Shown: positions 57,506 to 64,000 of the stretch, in pieces | Layout: every line of letters begins with the position of its first letter | Position numbering within the stretch: the first letter of the stretch is position 1 | DNA from: Streptococcus suis | GTDB lineage: Bacteria > Bacillota > Bacilli > Lactobacillales > Streptococcaceae | Reading direction: 5' to 3' | Assembly: GCF_902702775.1 (NCBI RefSeq) | Contig: NZ_LR738724.1 | Location: 434,001-498,000, forward strand | Length of the DNA: 64,000 nt | Notes under the pieces: generated by a model | What the model was told of the DNA's origin: nothing | The model's input: only the letters and a program-made list of their open reading frames with translations | Database searches by the model: none | Translations under genes and position numbers: made by a program

Positions 57506-60391
57506 ATGAGCAAGCAAAAAGTAATATCAGGCTTATTATTAAGTACAACGGTATTGGGTGGTTTATTACTTTATCCAACATCATTGGTCAAAGCAGAAGG
57601 GACAGAGCTTACAGAAGTAGCTGTGACCGAAGCGCCAAAGTCAAATAGTGAAGAGATTTCCGTGACATCTAAAAATAGTCCATCTCCAGTATTGGAGGAA
57701 GCGGTTATGGTTGCAGATAATAATCCTTCAACTAATGCTGAGTCTTCTTTGAAAGAAGAGGGAGATAAAAAAGAAAATGTAGATTTGGAACTAGTTTCAA
57801 ATGAAGAGCTAGTTTCATTATCAGAATCGAAAAACGTAGTAGAGGGGGAGGAGGCCTCCCTAAATGATGAGGAAGGATTAATTCAGGGGACAAATTTTAG
57901 CGGTAATGATCAAGGTGATTATTATAAAAAATCAGTATCAATTGAGCCTGTAAAGGTGGATAATAATGAGGCTACATGGAAGGTGACATTCGATACTAAG
58001 AATTGGTCTTTCGACCGAGGACGCGGGGGATATTATTTTATTCTTCCTAAGAGTTTGCAAGTGACAAAGATTGTAGAGGGGGAAAAAACAGATATATTAG
58101 ATAAATTCCCTAAAATGGTCCAAGACTTGGACAACTCATCCTCTAATACTCATCGTTTTTTTAGTAAAGAAGATCGGATAGAAGGAGAGCGTAGTTTTAA
58201 CGCACAGTGGGAATGGTCAGTAGGAAATGTGAGAGGGAAGTTATCTGATTGGAGAAATGAAAGTTCCAAGATCTATTTTCTTAAAGCTCCGTCAAGCCAT
58301 ACAGATAAAGTGACCTACGAATTGACAGCTAAAATTGAGAATACAAATGTAAAGACTCTTCCTGTCATCGCTGTTATGAAATATTTCGGTTTCTTCTCAG
58401 ATGTTGTATCTGCTGCTGGAATAAGAATGGTAGTACCAGACAATGCTCCTGAGGTAGATAAGAAATCAGAAGTCCCAACGTTGGAACCGAAAACAATAGA
58501 TAAGGTTTCTATCACTTTTAAGGATGTAGATTCTTTGGCAGATGCAACTTATTACTTTTATAAAGGCTCGTATTCTGTAACTGTTCCTGTAGGTTCACTA
58601 TTAAAAGTTGCATTGCCAAAAATAGTCAAAAAACCGACTAATGATACCCCAAAAGGAACATTAGTTATTCCTAAAGGATATAAATTGGAGGGGTGGAAAG
58701 TAGATGGCAGCAATAAAACGATTCTTGAAACAGATGCCATAACTTCTTCGCTGACAGTAGTCCCTATTGTCAAGAAGATTGAAGAATTTAAACCCGAAAC
58801 ACCTAAATCACCATCTATTCCAGAAAAACCTATGGTTGATCCGAAGGTATCGGAAACAGAGAAGCCTGGTACACCAGAACAACCGAAGAAGCCTTCTGTA
58901 CCAGAACAGCCGGAAGCACCAGCGCCAAGTCCATCTCCTGAAAGTCCTAAGAAAGAAGACATGGCGCCAAATAAAACCAAAGATGAGATCTATGAGCCAA
59001 TTGTCCAAACAGACAAATGGGTGGTTTATCCTGTAGGAACTTCGAAGGAAGAAGCAGAGAAGAAAATTCTTGATGCAGTAATGGTTCCTAAAGAAGCAGG
59101 AGAAACTAAAAAAGAAATCGTTGGGGACGTTCCATTGGCAGCAGGGCAATACGGAGTAAATGTAAAGGTCATTTACGATGATAAGTCGTACGATGTCACT
59201 TTAGTTGATGTTCATGTGACATCTAACCAGACTGACAAACCGAATGAAGATATGCCTCGAAGTCCAGAGCAACCTCGTATGTCTGAAATGCCAAAGGTTG
59301 AACCAAAAGTAGAAGAAATGCAGCCGAAGGTCATGCCACAAAGTCCAGAAATGCCATCTCCTGCTCCAGAACCAGAACAACCTAAAACTCCAGAAGTACC
59401 AGATATGTCACAGCCAGAAGTTCCTAAGAGCGAAACACCTAAAATGGAACAACCAGAGGTAGTGCCACCGACTTCAGAGTCAGAGCAACCGCAAGCTCCT
59501 ATGAAACCAGAGACTTCATCTCCAGAGGGACCAGAGATGCCTCGTGTACCAGAAATGCCAGACACACCAGCACCAAGTCCAGCACCTGAAAGTCCAAAGA
59601 AAGAAGAAATGGTGCCCAATAAGACTAAGGATGAACTTTATGAACCGATTGTTTCAATGGTTGACTGGGTAGCGTATCCAGTAGGAACCTCAAAAGAAGT
59701 TGCGGAGAAAAAAATCTTAGATGCTGTCACAGTTCCTCAAGAAGCTGGTCCAATTACAAAAGAAATTGTTGGAGAAGTTCCGCTAGTAGAAGGGAAATAT
59801 GGGGTAAATGTGAAGGTCATCTATGATGATCATTCGTATGATATTGCTCTGGTAGATGTTAAAGTTACTAACGAGAAGTCACATATGGACATGCCACAGC
59901 CAGAAGTTCCTAAGAAGGAACAACCAGAGATGGTTATTCCTGAGGAGAAAATGCCTAAGGTAGATAATCCTAAACAAGATACACCAAAGTTAGAACAACC
60001 AAAAGTAGAGACTCCGAAAGAAGAAGCTCCGAAAAAAGAGATTCCACAAACTGAAACTCCTAAGATTGAGGTTCCTAAAGAATCTGAAAAAGAAAAATCT
60101 GATATTCAGAAAATGGCTAAGCCAAAACAAGAAGATCAGATGGCAAAAGAATCTCAAAAAACGGATAATCCTTCTGAGAAGATGAAACCCGAGTCACAAG
60201 GGTCAAAAACAACATCACCAGCGGTCAAACAGCCAATGGATGAAATGTCAGATGGTAAGAAACCTCAGAAGAGCAAAGAGACTTTGCCAAAGACTGGAGA
60301 AGCAGGCGGTAGCTTAACTTGGTTAGGAGCAGCCCTGGCCACTCTTTCAACTTTTGTGTATGTATTTAAAAACAAAAAGAAAGAAGAGTAA
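57506..60391 (+). CDS. LPXTG surface adhesin with Rib-like repeats and proline-rich spacers
   Basis: 961 residues. Signal peptide about 1-31. About 135-311 is a globular domain shared with the protein at 61185 (GGYYFILP, FNAQWEWS, VIAVMKYF). About 330-430 resembles an SHIRT/InlB-type repeat ending GWKVDG...VVPIV. Two near-identical Rib-like modules (about 470-571 and 687-791; PNKTKDEIYEPIV, YPVGTSKEEAEKKILDAV, YGVNVKVIYDD) are separated by Pro/Glu/Met-rich spacers. LPKTG (927-931), hydrophobic span and KNKKKEE follow. The layout recalls S. suis MRP and Fhb, which bind fibrinogen or factor H; homology is inferred from memory. Confidence 0.82.
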   Translation: MSKQKVISGLLLSTTVLGGLLLYPTSLVKAEGTELTEVAVTEAPKSNSEEISVTSKNSPSPVLEEAVMVADNNPSTNAESSLKEEGDKKENVDLELVSNEELVSLSESKNVVEGEEASLNDEEGLIQGTNFSGNDQGDYYKKSVSIEPVKVDNNEATWKVTFDTKNWSFDRGRGGYYFILPKSLQVTKIVEGEKTDILDKFPKMVQDLDNSSSNTHRFFSKEDRIEGERSFNAQWEWSVGNVRGKLSDWRNESSKIYFLKAPSSHTDKVTYELTAKIENTNVKTLPVIAVMKYFGFFSDVVSAAGIRMVVPDNAPEVDKKSEVPTLEPKTIDKVSITFKDVDSLADATYYFYKGSYSVTVPVGSLLKVALPKIVKKPTNDTPKGTLVIPKGYKLEGWKVDGSNKTILETDAITSSLTVVPIVKKIEEFKPETPKSPSIPEKPMVDPKVSETEKPGTPEQPKKPSVPEQPEAPAPSPSPESPKKEDMAPNKTKDEIYEPIVQTDKWVVYPVGTSKEEAEKKILDAVMVPKEAGETKKEIVGDVPLAAGQYGVNVKVIYDDKSYDVTLVDVHVTSNQTDKPNEDMPRSPEQPRMSEMPKVEPKVEEMQPKVMPQSPEMPSPAPEPEQPKTPEVPDMSQPEVPKSETPKMEQPEVVPPTSESEQPQAPMKPETSSPEGPEMPRVPEMPDTPAPSPAPESPKKEEMVPNKTKDELYEPIVSMVDWVAYPVGTSKEVAEKKILDAVTVPQEAGPITKEIVGEVPLVEGKYGVNVKVIYDDHSYDIALVDVKVTNEKSHMDMPQPEVPKKEQPEMVIPEEKMPKVDNPKQDTPKLEQPKVETPKEEAPKKEIPQTETPKIEVPKESEKEKSDIQKMAKPKQEDQMAKESQKTDNPSEKMKPESQGSKTTSPAVKQPMDEMSDGKKPQKSKETLPKTGEAGGSLTWLGAALATLSTFVYVFKNKKKEE
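58917..59880 (+). repeat. Two long coding repeats (Rib-like modules with proline-rich lead)
   Basis: Copy 1 is about 58917-59220 and copy 2 about 59568-59880. Both run from APSPSPESPKKE / APSPAPESPKKE through the Rib-like module. The 350-base interval is proline-rich spacer. Confidence 0.8.
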
Positions 60392-60438
60392 TTTCTTTTA
60401 AATTAGCAATCGTAGCTACCAAGTATGAAAATCATAAA

Positions 60439-60478
60439 AAATTCCTGAGTTCGAATGTACTGACTCAGGAATTTTTTT
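60439..60478 (+). terminator. Terminator of the LPXTG adhesin gene
   Basis: AAATTCCTGAGT / ACTCAGGAATTT stem and T7. Confidence 0.85.
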
Positions 60479-60547
60479 GATTTGGCACCAGCTAGGGTCA
60501 CTCCACTAGTCAACCAACAAAAATAAATAAAAAATAGAACATGGGCA

Positions 60548-60575
60548 GGGTGAAAATGGATTGACTTGATATACT
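60548..60575 (+). promoter_or_regulatory. Promoter of ICMT-like gene 2, motif shared with gene 1
   Basis: GGGTGAAAAT, 12 bases, TATACT, 35 bases before the GTG start. The matching element precedes copy 1. Confidence 0.55.
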
Positions 60576-60610
60576 AAGTCTGTAATTCAATAGTAGAAGG
60601 AGGGATTATC

Positions 60611-61162
60611 GTGATTATTTTTTCAGTCGGTTTGGTTGTTTTGCTGAGGCTATATTGTTTGCGAATAGCTCTTGAAAATGAAGAGAAAACAGTGCTTACT
60701 GGTGGAATAGAAGACAGCATCCACAATGTCAAATGGCGGTTAGTTGCACATATGGTATTTTACTTTTCATGCTTATGTGAAGCACTAATAAAACAGCCCC
60801 TATTTGACTGGTTTAGTGGATTGGGGTTCGTGATGTTATTTTCTGCGATGGCAACCTTATATTATCTGAGAAGAATTTTAGGAGACAAGTGGACAGTTGG
60901 ACAACTATTCGGGGAAACCTACCATCCTATCCATCAGTGGCTATTTCAAACCGTAAGACATCCGAATATTTTTCTAATCATTATTCCAGAATTAGTAGGG
61001 CTTGCCTTACTATGTCATGCGAAGTATAGTTTAATTTTTCTCTTTCCAATCTATATGGGGATCCTGCATGGACGAATACGAGAAGAAAATCTGCTGGAAA
61101 AAGAAACGGTCGTATCAAATAGCAGGATAGATTTTGGAAGGAAAATTGCCGAAAATAATTAA
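60611..61162 (+). CDS. ICMT/PEMT-like membrane methyltransferase (copy 2)
   Basis: 183 residues from a GTG start with AGAAGGAGGGATTATC upstream. It is clearly paralogous to the gene at 56765: shared wording includes LRLYCLRIALENE, RRILGDKWTV, LFQTVRHPNIF, IIPELVGLALLCHAKYS, LFPIYM and RIREENLLEKE. The ICMT-like histidine-proline and Arg-Glu-Glu signatures are kept. It is followed after 22 bases by a secreted protein that shares its N-terminal domain with the LPXTG protein following copy 1, so the whole gene pair has been duplicated. Confidence 0.75.
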   Translation: MIIFSVGLVVLLRLYCLRIALENEEKTVLTGGIEDSIHNVKWRLVAHMVFYFSCLCEALIKQPLFDWFSGLGFVMLFSAMATLYYLRRILGDKWTVGQLFGETYHPIHQWLFQTVRHPNIFLIIIPELVGLALLCHAKYSLIFLFPIYMGILHGRIREENLLEKETVVSNSRIDFGRKIAENN

Positions 61163-61184
61163 TGAAGAGAGGTTAAAGTATTTT

Positions 61185-62291
61185 ATGAAAAAAACAAAAA
61201 TGATAGCTGGATTACTAGTAAGCAGTGCCCTATTAGGTGTTACAATGACTGCGAATGTATCACATATCAAGGCGGATACGGAGGTATCAACCGATGCAAG
61301 CCTTGTGACGATAGATTCTAACCAAATGCTAGAAGAACAGCCGTTGACGGTTGAAGAGCAAGCTACAAAAGAAGCTGAGAATGGAGAAATTCTAGATGAT
61401 GAAGTTCCAAACCAGTCTTCTAAACTGGAGGAAGTCGAGAACATCATTTCTGAGCCAAAGGCTGAAGCAACCCCAGAAACAAAGGCTGAGGATTCAACCC
61501 TTTCTGAATTTACACCGCGTGCTGTAAGGTCAGCTGAACATAATTTGGATATGGAATCCCTCCCTGTTACTCCAGAATTGCCGAATGAGAAACAACCAGC
61601 CTATATTCAAGATACGAACTATCCAGGTAAACCATTTCAATTACAGCAATCTGTTTTGATAAAAACAACTTCCGTAACTGATAAAAAAATTGAGTGGGAA
61701 GTGACTTTCAAAGCTGGAGAATGGGCATTCTATGAATCGATTGGCGGATACTATTTTATCCTTCCAGATGGCTTAAAACTAACTAAGTTAGTGGATCAAA
61801 GTAATACGGATATTTTAAATCACTATAAGTCAGAAGGTGCTGGTGGAGATGAGTATAGGGCATTTGAAAATGGAAAGGGAGAATTTGATGCGCAATGGGG
61901 CTGGTCTGCAGGGCTTATGGGTAATGCTATATTTAATAAATGGAAGGACGAAAATCGTTTCTCCAAAATTTTCTTTCGAGACTACCGCAGAGATGTGCAG
62001 ACTGTCACTTACAAAATAGAGACAGAAATAGAAAAGCAATCAGAAAAGCCCTTCTCTCTCATCGCAGTGATAAAGAATTTCAATAAGTATACTCACTATA
62101 TTTATGGTGATCAAATTGCTTCTGCTGCGGGATTAGAAGTAGTGGCGCCACGAACAGAGAAGGTTCCGAAAGAGAAGAAAGAGAAAGAAGGCAAAGAACG
62201 AAAGAAAGATCGTTCGAAAAAGAACCGGCACTCACACACAGAGCATAAAAAACAACATCGTACCAGAGAATTAACTGGACGTAAAAAATAG
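61185..62291 (+). CDS. Secreted paralogue of the 57506 adhesin domain, with basic tail and no anchor
   Basis: 368 residues from the ATG at 61185 (MKKTKMIAGLLVSSALLG), chosen because it opens the signal peptide; an upstream in-frame ATG at 61134 lies within the methyltransferase gene. Signal peptide about 1-30. After an acidic stretch (about 31-110), residues 145-323 match the shared domain (KIEWEVTFKAGEWAF, GGYYFILPDGLKLTKLV, FDAQWGWSAG, LIAVIKNF, ASAAGLEVV). The C-terminus is an extremely basic tail of about 45 residues (KKEKEGKERKKDRSKKNR...) with no LPXTG; it could bind wall polyanions. Confidence 0.82.
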   Translation: MKKTKMIAGLLVSSALLGVTMTANVSHIKADTEVSTDASLVTIDSNQMLEEQPLTVEEQATKEAENGEILDDEVPNQSSKLEEVENIISEPKAEATPETKAEDSTLSEFTPRAVRSAEHNLDMESLPVTPELPNEKQPAYIQDTNYPGKPFQLQQSVLIKTTSVTDKKIEWEVTFKAGEWAFYESIGGYYFILPDGLKLTKLVDQSNTDILNHYKSEGAGGDEYRAFENGKGEFDAQWGWSAGLMGNAIFNKWKDENRFSKIFFRDYRRDVQTVTYKIETEIEKQSEKPFSLIAVIKNFNKYTHYIYGDQIASAAGLEVVAPRTEKVPKEKKEKEGKERKKDRSKKNRHSHTEHKKQHRTRELTGRKK

Positions 62292-62331
62292 ATCGGCAGT
62301 CAATCTCGGCTGTATAAGTAGACTGTATTGA

Positions 62332-62361
62332 TAAAAGCTCCTGCAATTTTACAGGAGCTTT
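62332..62361. terminator. Bidirectional terminator between the secreted-protein and zinc-peptidase genes
   Basis: AAAAGCTCCTG / CAGGAGCTTTT perfect 11-base stem with A- and T-runs, serving both convergent genes. Confidence 0.85.
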
Positions 62362-62378
62362 TATTGATAGCGTAGAGG

Positions 62379-63287
62379 TTAAGGGTTCTCTACGGAGAAT
62401 GTATCGGCGTGAGCAAGGTCACCATAGGTATAACCGAGATTAAACCATTTTTTCCTTTTCTCAGAAGTACCGTGGGTAAAACTGTCTGGAACGGTACGGC
62501 CGTAGGCTTCCTGTTGAAGAGTATCGTCACCAACTGCATGGGCAGCATTCATAGCTTCGTCAATATCACCAGCATCCAAGATGCCCTGTCCATCAACATA
62601 TTTGGCCCAGGCTCCTGCATAATAGTCAGCTTGCAATTCTAGGCGAACATTTAGCGCATTGCCTTCCTTATCGGATAGTCGAGCCCGTTTTTGATGGTAA
62701 GCCCCAAGAACTTCTAATTCATTTTGAACATGGTGACCAACTTCATGAGCGATGACATAAGCCATGGCAAAGTCACCAGCAGCCTTATATTTGCTAGATA
62801 ATTCTTGATAGAAAGAAGTATCAATATAAATCTTGCGGTCAGCAGAGCAATAGAATGGACCGGCTTGGGCGGAACCAACTCCACACCCGGTTTGGGTCTG
62901 GTTAGTATAGAAAACCATAGTCGGTGCATTGTAGGTTAAACCATTGGCTTTAAATTCTTGGGTCCAAAAATCTTCTGTCGATCCTAAAACCTTACTCATG
63001 AATTCAGCATCTGCATCAGACACATCTGTACCAGTCGTTGTGACTTGACTCGATTGGTAAGGATTAGTCCCTGTTGATGGGGAAAGCAACCCACCAAGGT
63101 TTGACATGCCTCCGAAGGCTAATAAAAGGACAAGAACAAGTAGTTTTCCTTTCCAACCAAGTCGTGAAAAGAGTAGTCCCAATAGGACATTTCCGCCAGA
63201 TGAACCAGACGAGAAAGATGAGTTAGAACTGGATTGTCCCCTGCGGTCCTCAATATTAGAACTTTTTCGTAAATCATCAATTTTCAT
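62379..63287 (-). CDS. YpfJ-type neutral zinc metallopeptidase (Zn_peptidase family), membrane-anchored
   Basis: 302 residues from the ATG at 63287, which has AAGGAGATTTATATG context; a frame 27 bases longer exists without a ribosome site. The N-terminus is Ser/Gly-rich, one membrane segment lies at about 40-63, then an extracytoplasmic catalytic domain with HEVGHH (181-186) and family-typical CGVGSAQAGPFYCSADRKIYID (135-156) including the paired cysteines. It belongs to the putative neutral zinc metallopeptidase family, whose substrate is unknown. It marks the right edge of the accessory surface region. Confidence 0.92.
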   Translation of the reverse strand: MKIDDLRKSSNIEDRRGQSSSNSSFSSGSSGGNVLLGLLFSRLGWKGKLLVLVLLLAFGGMSNLGGLLSPSTGTNPYQSSQVTTTGTDVSDADAEFMSKVLGSTEDFWTQEFKANGLTYNAPTMVFYTNQTQTGCGVGSAQAGPFYCSADRKIYIDTSFYQELSSKYKAAGDFAMAYVIAHEVGHHVQNELEVLGAYHQKRARLSDKEGNALNVRLELQADYYAGAWAKYVDGQGILDAGDIDEAMNAAHAVGDDTLQQEAYGRTVPDSFTHGTSEKRKKWFNLGYTYGDLAHADTFSVENP

Positions 63288-63453
63288 ATAAATCTCCTTA
63301 GAACCTGTCAACAAGTTCTTATTTTCTCACAAACTATTATATAGCAAATTGTTGAAAAAAACACAGGAAAGCTATCGGAAATAATAGGCCTAGTTCTGTA
63401 TAAAAGTGCAAAATTTGGTATAATAGTAGGGATACAATATAGAAGGAGTGGAC

Positions 63454-64000
63454 ATGGTTGAATATTTATCGGTTAGTCATCTAACTAAGTATTTAAAATT
63501 AAAGTTTGACCGCGATCCGTATTTGGAGAAGGTGTATTTGACAGGTCAAGTGTCCAACTTCCGTAAACGCCCTAGCCATCAATATTTTTCGCTCAAGGAT
63601 GACAAGGCGGTCATCCAAGCGACCATGTGGGCAGGCGTCTATAAGAATCTGGGCTTTGAGCTTGAAGAGGGAATGAAAATCAATGTCATCGGGCGCATTC
63701 AGCTCTATGAACCAAATGGTTCTTATTCCATTGTCATTGAAAAAGCTGAGCCAGATGGTATTGGAGCCTTGGCTATCAAGTTTGAACAGCTCAAACAAGC
63801 TCTGACACAGGAAGGTTTATTTAAAGAAGAATTCAAACAGACCCTCCCTCGGTTTACCAAGAAAATCGGTGTCATTACCAGTCCAAGTGGAGCTGTTATT
63901 CAGGATATTATTACAACCGTTAGCCGACGTTTTCCAGGCGTAGAGATTGTTCTCTATCCGACCAAGGTGCAAGGAGATGGTGCTGCTCAGGAGGTTGTTA
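63454..64000 (+). CDS. xseA: Exodeoxyribonuclease VII large subunit (N-terminal part, cut by window end)
   Basis: 182 residues are visible. The N-terminal OB-fold ([44 protein letters not shown]) and the start of the catalytic domain ([25 protein letters not shown]) are typical XseA. With XseB it degrades single-stranded DNA. AGAAGGAGTGGAC precedes the ATG, and TATAAT at 63418-63423 is a candidate -10. Confidence 0.97.
   Translation, partial: MVEYLSVSHLTKYLKLKFDRDPYLEKVYLTGQVSNFRKRPSHQYFSLKDDKAVIQATMWAGVYKNLGFELEEGMKINVIGRIQLYEPNGSYSIVIEKAEPDGIGALAIKFEQLKQALTQEGLFKEEFKQTLPRFTKKIGVITSPSGAVIQDIITTVSRRFPGVEIVLYPTKVQGDGAAQEVV

Noticed and set aside
58558..58980. 140-codon Gly/Ser-rich minus-strand frame
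   Set aside because: It is the antisense shadow of the proline-rich codons (CCA, CCT) of the LPXTG adhesin, with no ribosome site.

Overview
The window looks like a Streptococcus chromosome, most probably Streptococcus suis or a close relative. Evidence: low GC, the streptococcal division-gene order (murD-murG-divIB, ftsA-ftsZ-ylmE-sepF-ylmG-ylmH-divIVA, ileS), small proteins of families centred on streptococci (DUF1912, DUF3165, DUF1827, DUF1797 types), a CtsR-type operator before clpE, and several LPXTG surface proteins. The species call is inference; the genus call is strong.

Layout. 1-4.8 kb: the end of a surface-type GH35 beta-galactosidase, a complete mannose-family PTS (IIB, IIC, IID, IIA) and galM, a galactoside uptake unit. 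4.8-9.7 kb: small conserved genes, then a T-box leader followed by a VOC protein, a P-loop protein and valS. 9.8-15.7 kb: an AT-rich defence island with a Hachiman-like nuclease/helicase pair (HamA/HamB) and a divergent Sau3AI-like GATC restriction-modification pair. 15.7-20.2 kb: a YjbR-EVE fusion protein, asnA, typA and a small membrane protein. 20.2-33.0 kb: peptidoglycan precursor and cell-division genes, then a second T-box, a GNAT acetyltransferase and ileS. 33.3-39.7 kb: DUF1827, NUDIX, clpE, DUF1797, an amino-acid ABC transporter (permease and ATPase) and folD.

39.9-62.3 kb, between folD and a zinc peptidase/xseA, is an accessory surface and secretome region. It holds three LPXTG proteins, a secreted protein with 62-residue repeats, a 1201-residue protein made almost entirely of 21-residue repeats, a secreted two-repeat helical protein, an M13 peptidase lipoprotein, a CPBP membrane protease, a two-component system, and two copies of a module made of an ICMT-like membrane methyltransferase followed by a secreted protein with a shared N-terminal domain. 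Long intergenic stretches here carry promoters and terminators with no convincing protein gene, so small RNAs or decayed genes are likely. Three sets of promoter motifs with fixed spacing link several of these genes.

The strongest candidates for undescribed biology are the duplicated ICMT-like/surface-protein module beside the two-component system, the giant 21-residue repeat protein, and the defence island, whose divergent restriction-modification promoters sit inside a perfect inverted repeat with a GATC site between them.
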